Shown here: piece by piece, positions 34,422 to 43,244 of the stretch | How positions within the stretch are numbered: the stretch's first letter is position 1 | Layout: every line of letters begins with the position of its first letter | Source of the DNA: Nitrincola salilacus | GTDB lineage: Bacteria > Pseudomonadota > Gammaproteobacteria > Pseudomonadales > Balneatricaceae | Length of the DNA stretch: 64,000 nt | Reading direction: 5' to 3' | Assembly (NCBI RefSeq): GCF_046271865.1 | Contig: NZ_CP176580.1 | Location: 3,720,001 to 3,784,000 of the forward strand | The notes under the pieces: generated by a model | The model's input: only the letters and a program-made list of their open reading frames with translations | Told to the model about the DNA's origin: nothing | The model's database searches: none | Program-made: the position numbers and the translations under genes

Positions 34422-35435
34422 TCACTGCAGCAGATCTTCACCACTGAGGCCGTTCTTTTCAACGATCTCACGTAACTTGCGCAGCCCCTCGACCTGAATC
34501 TGGCGCACACGCTCGCGAGTCAGACCTATCTCAAGTCCCACCTGCTCCAGCGTACTCATCTCGTACCCACGCAAACCAAAGCGTCGTGACAGTACTTCAG
34601 CATGCTTTTCAGGCAACATATCCAGCCAACGATTCAGATTGCCGCTGATATTGGTGTTCTGTAACAGAGTTTCTGGATCTGATGACTCGTGGTCGGCAAT
34701 AGTTTCAAGTAGCGGCTTATCACTGCCGCCACCGGCCGGTATATCGATTGAGGAAACCCGCTCGTTCAGCCCCAGCATCCGCTCGACACTGGACACAGGC
34801 CTGTCCACCAGCTCTGCAATTTCATCGGCCCTGGGCTCATGATCAAGCTTCTGCGCCAGTTCACGCGAAGCCCTAAGGTATAAATTGAGTTCCTTGACGA
34901 CATGAATCGGCAGCCTGATCGTACGTGTCTGATTCATGATGGCACGCTCAATCGTCTGACGTATCCACCAGGTCGCGTAGGTTGAAAAGCGAAAGCCACG
35001 CTCGGGATCAAATTTTTCCACTGCACGAATAAGACCCAGGTTACCCTCTTCGATCAAATCGAGCAGTGTCAGCCCACGATTGATATAGCGGCGGGCGATC
35101 TTGACGACAAGGCGAAGATTGCTCTCAATCATCCGCTTGCGAGCGGCTTCCTGCCCTTGCAGCGCAAGACGCGAGAAGTAAACCTCTTCCTCAGCAGACA
35201 GGAGTGGCGAAAAGCCAATCTCGTTAAGATACAACTGCGTCGCATCCAGACTTTTGGCATTCATAAGGTCTTTGTGCGCAGGTGTACCACGCCCCCTTCC
35301 ACCCGCCATTAACTGCGCCAGATCTTCATCATCGACAGCATCTTCAGGCTGGTCATCTTCATTCTCCTCAGCATCAAGCTCAAGATCCAGACCAAACTCA
35401 TCATCATGCTTATCGTTATTGTCGATCGACTCCAT
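34422..35435 (-). CDS. rpoS: RNA polymerase sigma factor RpoS
   Basis: 337 residues. An acidic N-terminal region is followed by sigma regions 1.2 (SLDATQLYLNEIGFSPLLS), 2 (FDPERGFRFSTYATWWIRQTIERAI, promoter melting and -10 recognition), 3 and 4 (RERVRQIQVEGLRKLRE, -35 recognition). The RTIRLPIHVVKELN segment and the location after nlpD identify RpoS rather than RpoD. Controls stationary-phase and stress genes; its main promoter is usually inside nlpD. Confidence 0.98.
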   Translation of the reverse strand: MESIDNNDKHDDEFGLDLELDAEENEDDQPEDAVDDEDLAQLMAGGRGRGTPAHKDLMNAKSLDATQLYLNEIGFSPLLSAEEEVYFSRLALQGQEAARKRMIESNLRLVVKIARRYINRGLTLLDLIEEGNLGLIRAVEKFDPERGFRFSTYATWWIRQTIERAIMNQTRTIRLPIHVVKELNLYLRASRELAQKLDHEPRADEIAELVDRPVSSVERMLGLNERVSSIDIPAGGGSDKPLLETIADHESSDPETLLQNTNISGNLNRWLDMLPEKHAEVLSRRFGLRGYEMSTLEQVGLEIGLTRERVRQIQVEGLRKLREIVEKNGLSGEDLLQ

Positions 35436-35474
35436 CTGATCACCTCTACCTGTTCAGGAATTTACCTGATATTA

Positions 35475-36365
35475 CTACCTTTTCGGTAAAAAACGCACTG
35501 GGTCAACCGGTTTTCCATCCTGCCTTATTTCAAAGTGCAATTTGACACGATCGGTTCCCGTATTACCCATTTCGGCAATTTTTTCACCGCCTTTAACCAT
35601 ATCATTTTCATTCACCAGAATGCGACTGTTATGGGCATACGCACTTAAAAACTGATGGTTATGATTGATGATGACCAGATTTCCGTATCCGAGCAGCCCG
35701 CTGCCAGCATACACTACTCGCCCATCAGAAGCTGCGAAGACCGGGTCACCGGCACTACCGGCAATATCAAGCCCTTTATTGCCATCTGCACGGGCAGAGA
35801 AACCAGTGATAACCTTACCGGCAACAGGCCATTGCCACCTGACAGGACCGGTGGAAACAGGAGCTGTGGGAGTAGCCGCTGGCGTTGAAGCAGGTGCTGT
35901 CGACGTTGCCGCAGGTCTGGCAGGTGCAGCAGCGACTGGAGCAGTAGAACCCGCTGCAGATGCGGAGGTCGATGCAGGAGCGGCGGTAGACGCAGGCGAC
36001 TGCGTGCTTACCGGAGCTGTTGATGCTGAGACTGCCTGGTTTGCAGAGCGCAACGACAGCTTCTGGCCCGGAAAGATCTGATAGCGACCATCGATATTGT
36101 TCCAGGCTGCCACCTGTCGATAATCCAGACCGTAGCGCCAGGCGATGGAATACAGGGTATCGCCCCTTACGACCGTATAAGTGCCAGAATTTGGTAGTGC
36201 TGTCCGGTTATCGGCCGTACTGGTCGGCTGTGAAGACGAAGACGAACGGGTCCGATCAGAGACAGGAGCATAGCCGGTGGAGCAGGCAGTCAACCAGACC
36301 GCCAGAGATGCAATTAATGGCATCCTTAGCCAGTCATAAGACCTGAACACCAGCCCCCCTTTCAC
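35475..36365 (-). CDS. nlpD: LysM/M23-domain lipoprotein NlpD
   Basis: About 296 residues. A lipoprotein signal ends in LTACS (lipobox Cys near residue 28). A LysM domain (YTVVRGDTLYSIAWRYGL) binds peptidoglycan, then a long Ala/Pro/Thr/Ser-rich linker, then an M23 (LytM) domain. Catalytic motifs are degraded: NKGLD replaces HxGxD and KLHFE replaces HLHFE, as expected for an NlpD-type activator of AmiC amidase rather than an enzyme. The GTG at 36365 overlaps the upstream stop by one base; alternative starts at nearby codons are possible. Confidence 0.95.
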   Translation of the reverse strand: MKGGLVFRSYDWLRMPLIASLAVWLTACSTGYAPVSDRTRSSSSSQPTSTADNRTALPNSGTYTVVRGDTLYSIAWRYGLDYRQVAAWNNIDGRYQIFPGQKLSLRSANQAVSASTAPVSTQSPASTAAPASTSASAAGSTAPVAAAPARPAATSTAPASTPAATPTAPVSTGPVRWQWPVAGKVITGFSARADGNKGLDIAGSAGDPVFAASDGRVVYAGSGLLGYGNLVIINHNHQFLSAYAHNSRILVNENDMVKGGEKIAEMGNTGTDRVKLHFEIRQDGKPVDPVRFLPKR

Positions 36366-37285
36366 TATTTCCTATCCAGTAACAGAACCAGTGCCCCACC
36401 AGCCAGAATCAGACACAGGGCGAACCAGATCAGTGGGTCATGCCCAGTCAGCTCGGCATAAGAGGCTGGCAGGATATTATCCTGAACCAGCGGTATTTCA
36501 TCACCATGACGATTAATGGTGTAGGACATGGTGTACTTCCAGGGCCAGACTTTATTCAACGACCCTAGCATAAACCCACCAAGCAACGACAGCGTCAGAG
36601 GCCGGTAATTGGTAAAGGCCCAGCTCAGCACTCTTGAAAAGCTCATCAGGCCAAGAATACAGCCGGTCGCAAACAGCATCAAGAACTGCAGATCGAATCC
36701 CCGCAGAGCAGACAGGACCGGTGCATACATCCCCAATAACAGCAATATAAAGCTGCCCGATATCCCCGGCAAAATCATCGCACAAATAGCAATCATTCCC
36801 GAGAAAAAAATCATTCCCATACCTGGCTGAATAATCGCCGGTGACAGAGAAGTGATCAAAAGCGCAACCGCAGCTCCAAAGACAAACACCAGTATCCGAT
36901 CCAGAGTAATACGATCAATATGCCGCATCACCGTCCAGCAGGATGCCAGAATCAAGCCAAAAAAGAAGGACCACAAGGGGATAGGATGAGTCTCAAGCAA
37001 ATAGAGGATCACCTGAGCAATACTCAGGATACTCAGCATAATCCCGCCGACCAGTGCCAGTAGAAAGTTACCATTAATATGCTGCCAGCAGGCCACAGGG
37101 CCTTGCTGAAATAAGATCTTAATCGCTTGAATATCAAAACGCCGGATGCTGAAAATCAGTTCTTCGTAAATACCGGTGATGAACGCGATAGTGCCACCGG
37201 ACACTCCGGGCACGACATCAGCCGCCCCCATCAACACTCCCTTGCCCGTCAGGCAAAGATACTGACGGATATTACGCTGCTGCAT
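36365..37285 (-). CDS. popT: DUF368 undecaprenyl-phosphate translocase PopT
   Basis: 306 residues from the ATG at 37285 (AGGA ribosome site, 13 bases after the pcm stop); the frame is open to 37315. Polytopic membrane protein with the two internal signature loops of DUF368: AADVVPGVSGGTIAF at about 21-35 and ILPGISGSFILLL near residue 180. DUF368 proteins were recently shown to recycle C55 lipid carrier across the inner membrane, alongside DedA-family UptA, and to matter at alkaline pH or high sodium. Placement inside the surE-pcm-nlpD-rpoS string is seen in marine relatives and links envelope-precursor recycling to envelope and stationary-phase genes. Confidence 0.88.
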   Translation of the reverse strand: MQQRNIRQYLCLTGKGVLMGAADVVPGVSGGTIAFITGIYEELIFSIRRFDIQAIKILFQQGPVACWQHINGNFLLALVGGIMLSILSIAQVILYLLETHPIPLWSFFFGLILASCWTVMRHIDRITLDRILVFVFGAAVALLITSLSPAIIQPGMGMIFFSGMIAICAMILPGISGSFILLLLGMYAPVLSALRGFDLQFLMLFATGCILGLMSFSRVLSWAFTNYRPLTLSLLGGFMLGSLNKVWPWKYTMSYTINRHGDEIPLVQDNILPASYAELTGHDPLIWFALCLILAGGALVLLLDRK

Positions 37286-37298
37286 AGATGATTCCTGT

Positions 37299-37967
37299 TC
37301 AGCGAATTGTGCCACTTAGCAGAGGTACAAAACGGACAAATTCCAGCACCTGAGTCTCAAAGCCACCACTTTCCAGCCGCGTAATCAGTTTCAATTGCTG
37401 CTGATCTCTGCCCACCGGAATCACCAGCCGCCCACCTGGAGCCAACTGTTGAAGCAACTCATCAGGCACCTGTTCGGGCGCAGCTGTCACCAGGATGCCA
37501 TCAAACTGCATCTTATTATCGGGCCACCCCATCGTACCATCACTGTGACGGCAGATGATGTTATAAAGTTTCAGCTTCTTGAATCTATCTTTAGCCTTTT
37601 CCTGCAACGGGCGTATACGCTCGACAGAGTGAACCTGCCCCACCAGACGCGCCAGCACGGCAGTCTGATAACCAGACCCGGTTCCCACTTCAAGCACCTT
37701 TTCCAAGGGACCTGCTGCAAGCAGCACCTCAGTCATTCGTGCGACTATATATGGCTGCGAGATGGTCTGATTGAAGCCGATCGGAAGTGCTGTGTCTTCG
37801 TAAGCCCTGTGCGCCAACGCCTCATCAAGAAACAGATGACGTGGCGTATCCAGCATGACATCCAGAACACGCATATCACTGATGCCCTGCTCACGCAGTC
37901 GCTGAATCAATCGCTCCCGGGTACGGCGCGATGTCATGCCGATCCCCTGAACATCAAACTCAGTCAC
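37299..37967 (-). CDS. pcm: Protein-L-isoaspartate O-methyltransferase
   Basis: 222 residues. Repairs isoaspartyl damage using S-adenosylmethionine. The SAM-binding motif VLEVGTGSGYQTAVLA and the PIGFNQTISQPYIVARM substrate loop are intact. It starts within the surE stop (4-base overlap), showing translational coupling. The conserved surE-pcm pair precedes nlpD and rpoS in most gammaproteobacteria. Confidence 0.97.
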   Translation of the reverse strand: MTEFDVQGIGMTSRRTRERLIQRLREQGISDMRVLDVMLDTPRHLFLDEALAHRAYEDTALPIGFNQTISQPYIVARMTEVLLAAGPLEKVLEVGTGSGYQTAVLARLVGQVHSVERIRPLQEKAKDRFKKLKLYNIICRHSDGTMGWPDNKMQFDGILVTAAPEQVPDELLQQLAPGGRLVIPVGRDQQQLKLITRLESGGFETQVLEFVRFVPLLSGTIR

Positions 37968-38719
37968 AGTTTTTCCTCTAACCAGCTGGCAAGATTATCC
38001 ATCCCTGAGTAGTGTGTCATGTCGATCTGCAGCGGTGTTACGGAAACGAATCCATTCTCGACAGCAAAAAAGTCAGTACCCGGTTCACGATCAGCGGCAT
38101 CACCAGCACCAGCTATCCAGTAGCGCTTACGGCCTCGTGGATCCAGGACCTCAACCGGCTGATCTGCGGCAACTCGATGACCCAGTCGGGTAACATGTAC
38201 ACCACGGATCTGCTCCATCGGCAGGTCCGGTATGTTCACATTCAACACCGTACGCGGCGCAACAACCAGAGACTCCAGATTACGCACCAGCATTCTGATC
38301 ACCTCAGCAGCTACCTCATAGTACTCCGGGTAGAAGCTATGCGAGGATACCGCGATGGGAGGCAGGCGAAGGGTACGCCCCTCAGTGGCAGCGGCTACCG
38401 TTCCGGAATACAGAACGTCATCGCCCAGGTTGGCACCGGCATTAATACCCGAAACCACGATATCCGGCTCAAAGCCCTCGACATACAAACCACTGCGCCC
38501 AAGATGCACACAGTCTGTCGGTGTGCCATTCAGGCTGAAAAAGCCATTTTCATGCAGATGAGATTCAAGTGGACGATCCAGAGTCAGCGAATTGCTCGCC
38601 CCACTGCGATTGCGATCAGGAGCAACAACACAGATTTCGGCATCCTTGGCCAGAGCCGCAGCCAAAGCTGCCAACCCCGGCGCATAAACTCCATCATCAT
38701 TGGAGATCAGTATTTTCAT
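37964..38719 (-). CDS. surE: 5'/3'-nucleotidase SurE
   Basis: 251 residues from the ATG at 38719; an upstream GTG (38731) is less likely. The N-terminal ILISNDDGVYAPGL metal-binding motif, PDRNRSGASNSLT and SGINAGANLGDDVLYSGTV are SurE signatures. Removes phosphate from nucleoside monophosphates in stationary phase. Preceded by a 10-bp repeat array. Confidence 0.97.
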   Translation of the reverse strand: MKILISNDDGVYAPGLAALAAALAKDAEICVVAPDRNRSGASNSLTLDRPLESHLHENGFFSLNGTPTDCVHLGRSGLYVEGFEPDIVVSGINAGANLGDDVLYSGTVAAATEGRTLRLPPIAVSSHSFYPEYYEVAAEVIRMLVRNLESLVVAPRTVLNVNIPDLPMEQIRGVHVTRLGHRVAADQPVEVLDPRGRKRYWIAGAGDAADREPGTDFFAVENGFVSVTPLQIDMTHYSGMDNLASWLEEKL

Positions 38720-38753
38720 TTCAACTCTCACACGTCTGCACTGTGACGCCCAT

Positions 38754-38793
38754 AATTCTTCTGAATTCTTCTGAATTCTTCTGAATTCTTCTG
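38754..38793. repeat. 10-bp tandem repeat AATTCTTCTG, four copies
   Basis: Four exact copies between truD and surE, 35 bases upstream of the surE start on the minus strand. A change in copy number would alter the spacing between any promoter in truD and surE. Confidence 0.95.
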
Positions 38794-38812
38794 ATTTTAT
38801 TCTAATGTAACG

Positions 38813-39874
38813 CTAATCTGTTAAGGAATGAATCTGCTGTTCATTTTCAAGATGACACACTTCGCGCAGAACACTGGTCGCGAATGAACCCGTCGACAAA
38901 CTGAAGCTTACCAGCCATTGGCGATCTGTTTCGGCTGTCACCGTCATATTACCCGGTATCAGCTTGATAGCACGACGCTCCTGGTTCAAACCCAGCTGCA
39001 CCAGAGCATCGGCCCAGACCTGCCAATCGGCAATCAGGCTGCGCTCCAGTTCAGCGGCCGCGCCTTGAGTCATCAGCTCACCCCTGCCCCACATCGGGGC
39101 CGTCAGGTGCAGACTTCCCGCACGAATCCTATCAAGCAGATCAGCACTGCCATCTTCAACAAAACAACTCTGCCCTTCACGCTGCATCAGCACATCACCG
39201 GCCAGCAAGTTATCCCATAAGCCCTGACGGATACGGCCAGCAACGACAGCATTGAACAACCAAGACCTGAGTGCCGAGATATACAGACCACGCTTATGTC
39301 GCTGCCGCTCTTTAAGCACTCCGCTGATCAGCGCGTCGCCCTTGAGCAGATTACCTCCGGCATGGCCGAAACGCTGCTCACCAAAGTAGTTCGGCACTCC
39401 CGATACGATCAAGCCGAGGCGCCTTTCCAGCTCATCGGGATGCGTCACATCACGCAATCTTATACTGAAGTGATTGGCTTTGAGAGTACCCAGCTTGAGT
39501 TTGCGTTGATGACGTACGCTACGCAACACTTTAATGGTGTCAGATTCAAACAGTGACCAGGATGGCTCGCGCGAAGCGATCGGCCAATGCACACAAAACC
39601 ACTGATCTGTGACTGCATGACGATCTTTCTTACCGGCATAGGTGACATGGCGCGGATCAATGGCGCAGAATTTAGCCAGTTGACGTGCAACCCAGTCGGT
39701 ATTTTCGCTTGTTTTGCGGATCTGCAGGAAAAGATGTTCACCCTCCCCGCAGGGTTCGAAACCCAGCTCCTCAGACACACAGAAATCCTCCGGCTGCACC
39801 CTTATCCGGGCACTGCCTTGAGGTCTCTCATATAGCCAGGGCAACTGCTCAGGATCTGCCTTCAACTGCGTCAT
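38813..39874 (-). CDS. truD: tRNA pseudouridine(13) synthase TruD
   Basis: 353 residues. Makes pseudouridine 13 in tRNA-Glu. The catalytic aspartate lies in TYAGKKDRHAVTDQW, and the NYFGEQRFG motif and TRUD insertion domain are present. It overlaps the ftsB stop by ATGA and has AGGAG inside ftsB. In most relatives ispD and ispF sit between ftsB and truD; here they are absent. Confidence 0.96.
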   Translation of the reverse strand: MTQLKADPEQLPWLYERPQGSARIRVQPEDFCVSEELGFEPCGEGEHLFLQIRKTSENTDWVARQLAKFCAIDPRHVTYAGKKDRHAVTDQWFCVHWPIASREPSWSLFESDTIKVLRSVRHQRKLKLGTLKANHFSIRLRDVTHPDELERRLGLIVSGVPNYFGEQRFGHAGGNLLKGDALISGVLKERQRHKRGLYISALRSWLFNAVVAGRIRQGLWDNLLAGDVLMQREGQSCFVEDGSADLLDRIRAGSLHLTAPMWGRGELMTQGAAAELERSLIADWQVWADALVQLGLNQERRAIKLIPGNMTVTAETDRQWLVSFSLSTGSFATSVLREVCHLENEQQIHSLTD

Positions 39875-40185
39875 CGACGACTCCTCTCAGGAGCAGGCTC
39901 GACCAGTTGATAGAAGGTTTCCCCCTCTCGCACCATACCCATTTCGCTACGCGCACGCTCTTCGATCGCTTTCAGGCCCTGTTTCAAATCCATTACCTCA
40001 GCCTCCAGGCGCTGATTACGTTCAGCCAACTGCTGATTTTCCTCAACCTGGGACTGAATCTGCTTTTCCAGCTCCCATACCTGGCGCAGGCTTGGCTCAC
40101 CAAACCAGAGTCGGTATTGCAATCCGATCAGCATCAACACCAGAAGAATCAACAGCCACCGAAACACACCATACCTCATGTACAT
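39871..40185 (-). CDS. ftsB: Cell division protein FtsB
   Basis: 104 residues. One N-terminal transmembrane helix (WLLILLVLMLIGLQYRLWFG) followed by a coiled coil (about 30-75). FtsB joins FtsL and FtsQ in the septal complex. The WFG and GMVREGETFYQLV segments are typical. Starts at 40185 or 40179 are possible, and a strong hairpin abuts them. Confidence 0.93.
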   Translation of the reverse strand: MYMRYGVFRWLLILLVLMLIGLQYRLWFGEPSLRQVWELEKQIQSQVEENQQLAERNQRLEAEVMDLKQGLKAIEERARSEMGMVREGETFYQLVEPAPERSRR

Positions 40186-40187
40186 AT

Positions 40188-40216
40188 AGATAGGGGGGCC
40201 GTAGCCCCCCTTATCT
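40188..40216 (-). terminator. GC-rich hairpin between eno and ftsB
   Basis: GGGGGGC pairs with GCCCCCC and is extended by AGATA/TATCT with one bulged base. It follows the eno stop by 13 bases and ends only two bases before the first possible ftsB ATG. There is no T run, so it may be an attenuator or mRNA stabiliser or may restrict ftsB translation rather than being a full terminator. Confidence 0.6.
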
Positions 40217-40229
40217 GTTCAGTGATTTC

Positions 40230-41522
40230 TCAGCTCTGACCCTTGATTTCGGAGCGGCCCTTATAGATCGCCTTCACACCCAGCTCCTCTTCAATGCGGA
40301 GCAGGCGGTTATACTTGGCGACACGATCAGAGCGGCACAAAGAGCCGGTCTTGATCTGTCCGGCCGCTGTCCCTACAGCAAGGTCAGCGATCGTGGTATC
40401 TTCCGTTTCACCGGAACGATGAGAGATAACGGCAGTAAAGCCTGCAGCCTGCGCCATTCTGATCGCATCCAGGGTTTCAGACAGGGACCCTATCTGATTG
40501 AACTTGATCAGGATGGAGTTGGCAATACCTTCATCAATACCACGCTTGAGAATACGTGTATTGGTTACAAACAGGTCATCTCCGACCAGCTGTACACGGT
40601 CACCGATCTTATTGGTCAGATCAGCCCAGCCAGCCCAGTCGGACTCATCCATACCATCTTCGATGGAGATGATCGGGTAGTCATTGCTCAGGCGCGCCAG
40701 ATAATCTGCAAAGCCAGCAGGATCAAACACCTGACCTTCGCCAGCCAGATCATATTTGCCATCCTTATAGAATTCGGAGGAGGCACAGTCCAGAGCCAGA
40801 GTAACATCCTTGCCCAGCTCGTAACCGGCTTTTTCCACCGCTTCACGAATAACCACCAGCGCTTCCTCGTTGGAACCGAGATCTGGCGCAAAACCACCTT
40901 CATCACCGACAGCCGTACTCAGACCACGAGACTGCAGCACAGCCTTGAGGGCATGAAAAATTTCTGTGCCACAACGCAGCGCATCAGAGAAGGATGTGAA
41001 GTTCACAGGCTGGACCATGAACTCCTGTATATCAACGTTGTTGTCGGCATGCTCACCACCGTTGATGATATTCATCATCGGAACCGGCATGGAGAACTGT
41101 CCGGGAGTGCCATTAAGCTCTGCAATGTGAGCGTAGAGAGGAATACCCTTGGCCACTGCCGCAGCCTTGGCTGCCGCCAGAGAGACTGCCAAAATTGCAT
41201 TAGCGCCCAGATTGGATTTGTTCTCGGTACCATCCAGAGCCAGCATCTTATCATCAAGTGCGCGCTGGTCGGTCACATCCATACCCAGCAAGGCATCACG
41301 AATCTCACCTTTGATTGCAGCAACAGCCTTCAGAACACCCTTACCCAGATAGCGCCCCTTGTCACCGTCACGCAGCTCCAGCGCTTCACGCGAACCGGTG
41401 GATGCACCAGACGGAGCACAAGCACTGCCGATGATGCCATTACTCAGGATCACATCGGCTTCAACGGTCGGATTACCGCGTGAATCCAGCACTTCACGGG
41501 CTTTGATATCTGCGATCTGCAT
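40230..41522 (-). CDS. eno: Enolase
   Basis: 430 residues. Converts 2-phosphoglycerate to phosphoenolpyruvate in glycolysis; also part of the RNA degradosome in many species. ILDSRGNPTVEAD-type N-terminus, the signature ILIKFNQIGSLSETL and the SHRSGETEDT loop are present. Lies 39 bases downstream of pyrG without the kdsA gene that separates them in pseudomonads. Confidence 0.99.
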   Translation of the reverse strand: MQIADIKAREVLDSRGNPTVEADVILSNGIIGSACAPSGASTGSREALELRDGDKGRYLGKGVLKAVAAIKGEIRDALLGMDVTDQRALDDKMLALDGTENKSNLGANAILAVSLAAAKAAAVAKGIPLYAHIAELNGTPGQFSMPVPMMNIINGGEHADNNVDIQEFMVQPVNFTSFSDALRCGTEIFHALKAVLQSRGLSTAVGDEGGFAPDLGSNEEALVVIREAVEKAGYELGKDVTLALDCASSEFYKDGKYDLAGEGQVFDPAGFADYLARLSNDYPIISIEDGMDESDWAGWADLTNKIGDRVQLVGDDLFVTNTRILKRGIDEGIANSILIKFNQIGSLSETLDAIRMAQAAGFTAVISHRSGETEDTTIADLAVGTAAGQIKTGSLCRSDRVAKYNRLLRIEEELGVKAIYKGRSEIKGQS

Positions 41523-41561
41523 CTTCTACAACTCTCCAACAAGTTTTAAATCAAAAAACGG

Positions 41562-43190
41562 TCAGTTTTGCGCCTGATGGTCCAGTGCGGCCTGAATGAA
41601 ACCGGTGAACAGGCCATGACCATCACGTGGCGTCGAGGTAAATTCCGGATGGAACTGACAGGCAACGAACCAGGGATGATCCGACACTTCAATCACCTCT
41701 ACCAGTTCACCATCTTCGGAACGACCGGAAATCACAAGCCCGGCTTTTTCCAGAAGAGGAACGTAATGGTTGTTTACCTCATAGCGATGACGATGGCGCT
41801 CGCGAACTTCAGTCGAGCCATACACCTGAGCCACTTTGGAGCCATCGAGCAGATGACACAACTGAGCTCCGAGGCGCATGGTTCCACCCAGATCGGTCTG
41901 ATCAGAGCGCTGCTCTACTTTACCGCTCAGGTCAGTCCACTCAGTAATCAGACCAATCACAGGGTGCGGTGACTGCTTGTTAAACTCGGTCGAGTTGGCA
42001 CCTTCAAGCCCCGCCATATGCCGTGCATATTCGATAACAGCGACCTGCATGCCAAGACAGATACCCAAGTAAGGCACCTTGTTTTCACGGGCATAGCGTG
42101 CCGCCAGAATCTTGCCTTCCACGCCTCGCTCACCAAAGCCGCCAGGCACCAGAATCGCATGTGCATCCCTGAGTATATCAACACCCTCTTTCTCGACACG
42201 CTCGGAATCGATGTACTCGATTCGGACCTTTTTGTGCAGAGCAATGCCAGCATGAGTAATCGATTCTATCAGCGACTTGTAGGCGTCGAGCAGCTCCATG
42301 TATTTACCAACCATGGCAATTTTCACTTCGCCATCCGGGTTGAGCATGCCATCGACCACACGATCCCAGTCACTCAGGTCTGCCGGCTTACACTCAAGAC
42401 GGAAGCGATCAATAACGATCTCATCCAGCCCCTGCTCGGCCAGCATCCGTGGAATCGCATAAATGGAGTTGGCATCGGGCAGAGAGATCACCGCACGCTC
42501 TTCAACGCTGGTGAAAAGAGCCAACTTGCGGCGGGATGAATCCTGCAGCGGCTGCTCAGAACGGCAAACGAGAATATCCGGCTGGATACCGATGGATCGC
42601 AACTCTTTGACAGAGTGCTGGGTCGGTTTGGTCTTGGTCTCACCGGCCGTGGCGATATAGGGCACCAGCGTCAGGTGCATGAACATCGCCTTACCCATCC
42701 CGAGTTCGGTCCGCAACTGTCTGACTGCCTCAAGAAATGGCAGAGACTCAATATCACCTACCGTTCCGCCGATCTCAACCAGCGCGACATCGGCCCCGCT
42801 GGCACCTTCGATAACACGGCGTTTAATCTCATCCGTGATATGCGGAATCACCTGCACGGTACCGCCCAGGTAGTCGCCGCGGCGCTCCTTGCTCAGCACA
42901 TGCTGGTAAACCCGGCCTGCCGTGAAGTTGTTTCGACGCGTCATGGTGGTACGAATGAAGCGCTCATAATGGCCCAGATCAAGGTCGGTTTCTGCACCGT
43001 CATCGGTAACAAAAACCTCTCCATGCTGGAAAGGACTCATAGTGCCGGGATCCACATTAATATAGGGATCCAGCTTGAGCATGGTAACTTTTAGTCCGCG
43101 GGCCTCAAGGATGGCCGCCAGCGAAGCTGAAGCGATACCTTTGCCCAAAGAGGACACTACACCGCCGGTGACGAATATATAGCGCGTCAT
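41562..43190 (-). CDS. pyrG: CTP synthase
   Basis: 542 residues. N-terminal amidoligase domain (FVTGGVVSSLGKGIASASL) and C-terminal class I glutamine amidotransferase domain with the nucleophile in LGICLGMQ and the His/Glu pair in CQFHPEF. Makes CTP from UTP, ATP and glutamine. Confidence 0.99.
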   Translation of the reverse strand: MTRYIFVTGGVVSSLGKGIASASLAAILEARGLKVTMLKLDPYINVDPGTMSPFQHGEVFVTDDGAETDLDLGHYERFIRTTMTRRNNFTAGRVYQHVLSKERRGDYLGGTVQVIPHITDEIKRRVIEGASGADVALVEIGGTVGDIESLPFLEAVRQLRTELGMGKAMFMHLTLVPYIATAGETKTKPTQHSVKELRSIGIQPDILVCRSEQPLQDSSRRKLALFTSVEERAVISLPDANSIYAIPRMLAEQGLDEIVIDRFRLECKPADLSDWDRVVDGMLNPDGEVKIAMVGKYMELLDAYKSLIESITHAGIALHKKVRIEYIDSERVEKEGVDILRDAHAILVPGGFGERGVEGKILAARYARENKVPYLGICLGMQVAVIEYARHMAGLEGANSTEFNKQSPHPVIGLITEWTDLSGKVEQRSDQTDLGGTMRLGAQLCHLLDGSKVAQVYGSTEVRERHRHRYEVNNHYVPLLEKAGLVISGRSEDGELVEVIEVSDHPWFVACQFHPEFTSTPRDGHGLFTGFIQAALDHQAQN

Positions 43191-43244
43191 GCAAAACCCG
43201 TAAGATCGTGATGTTTGGAGGGAAAAAACGTAATCAAGATGGGG

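Noticed and set aside
41523..41561. Missing kdsA between pyrG and eno
   Set aside because: kdsA sits elsewhere in E. coli and many other genomes, so its absence here is not informative by itself.
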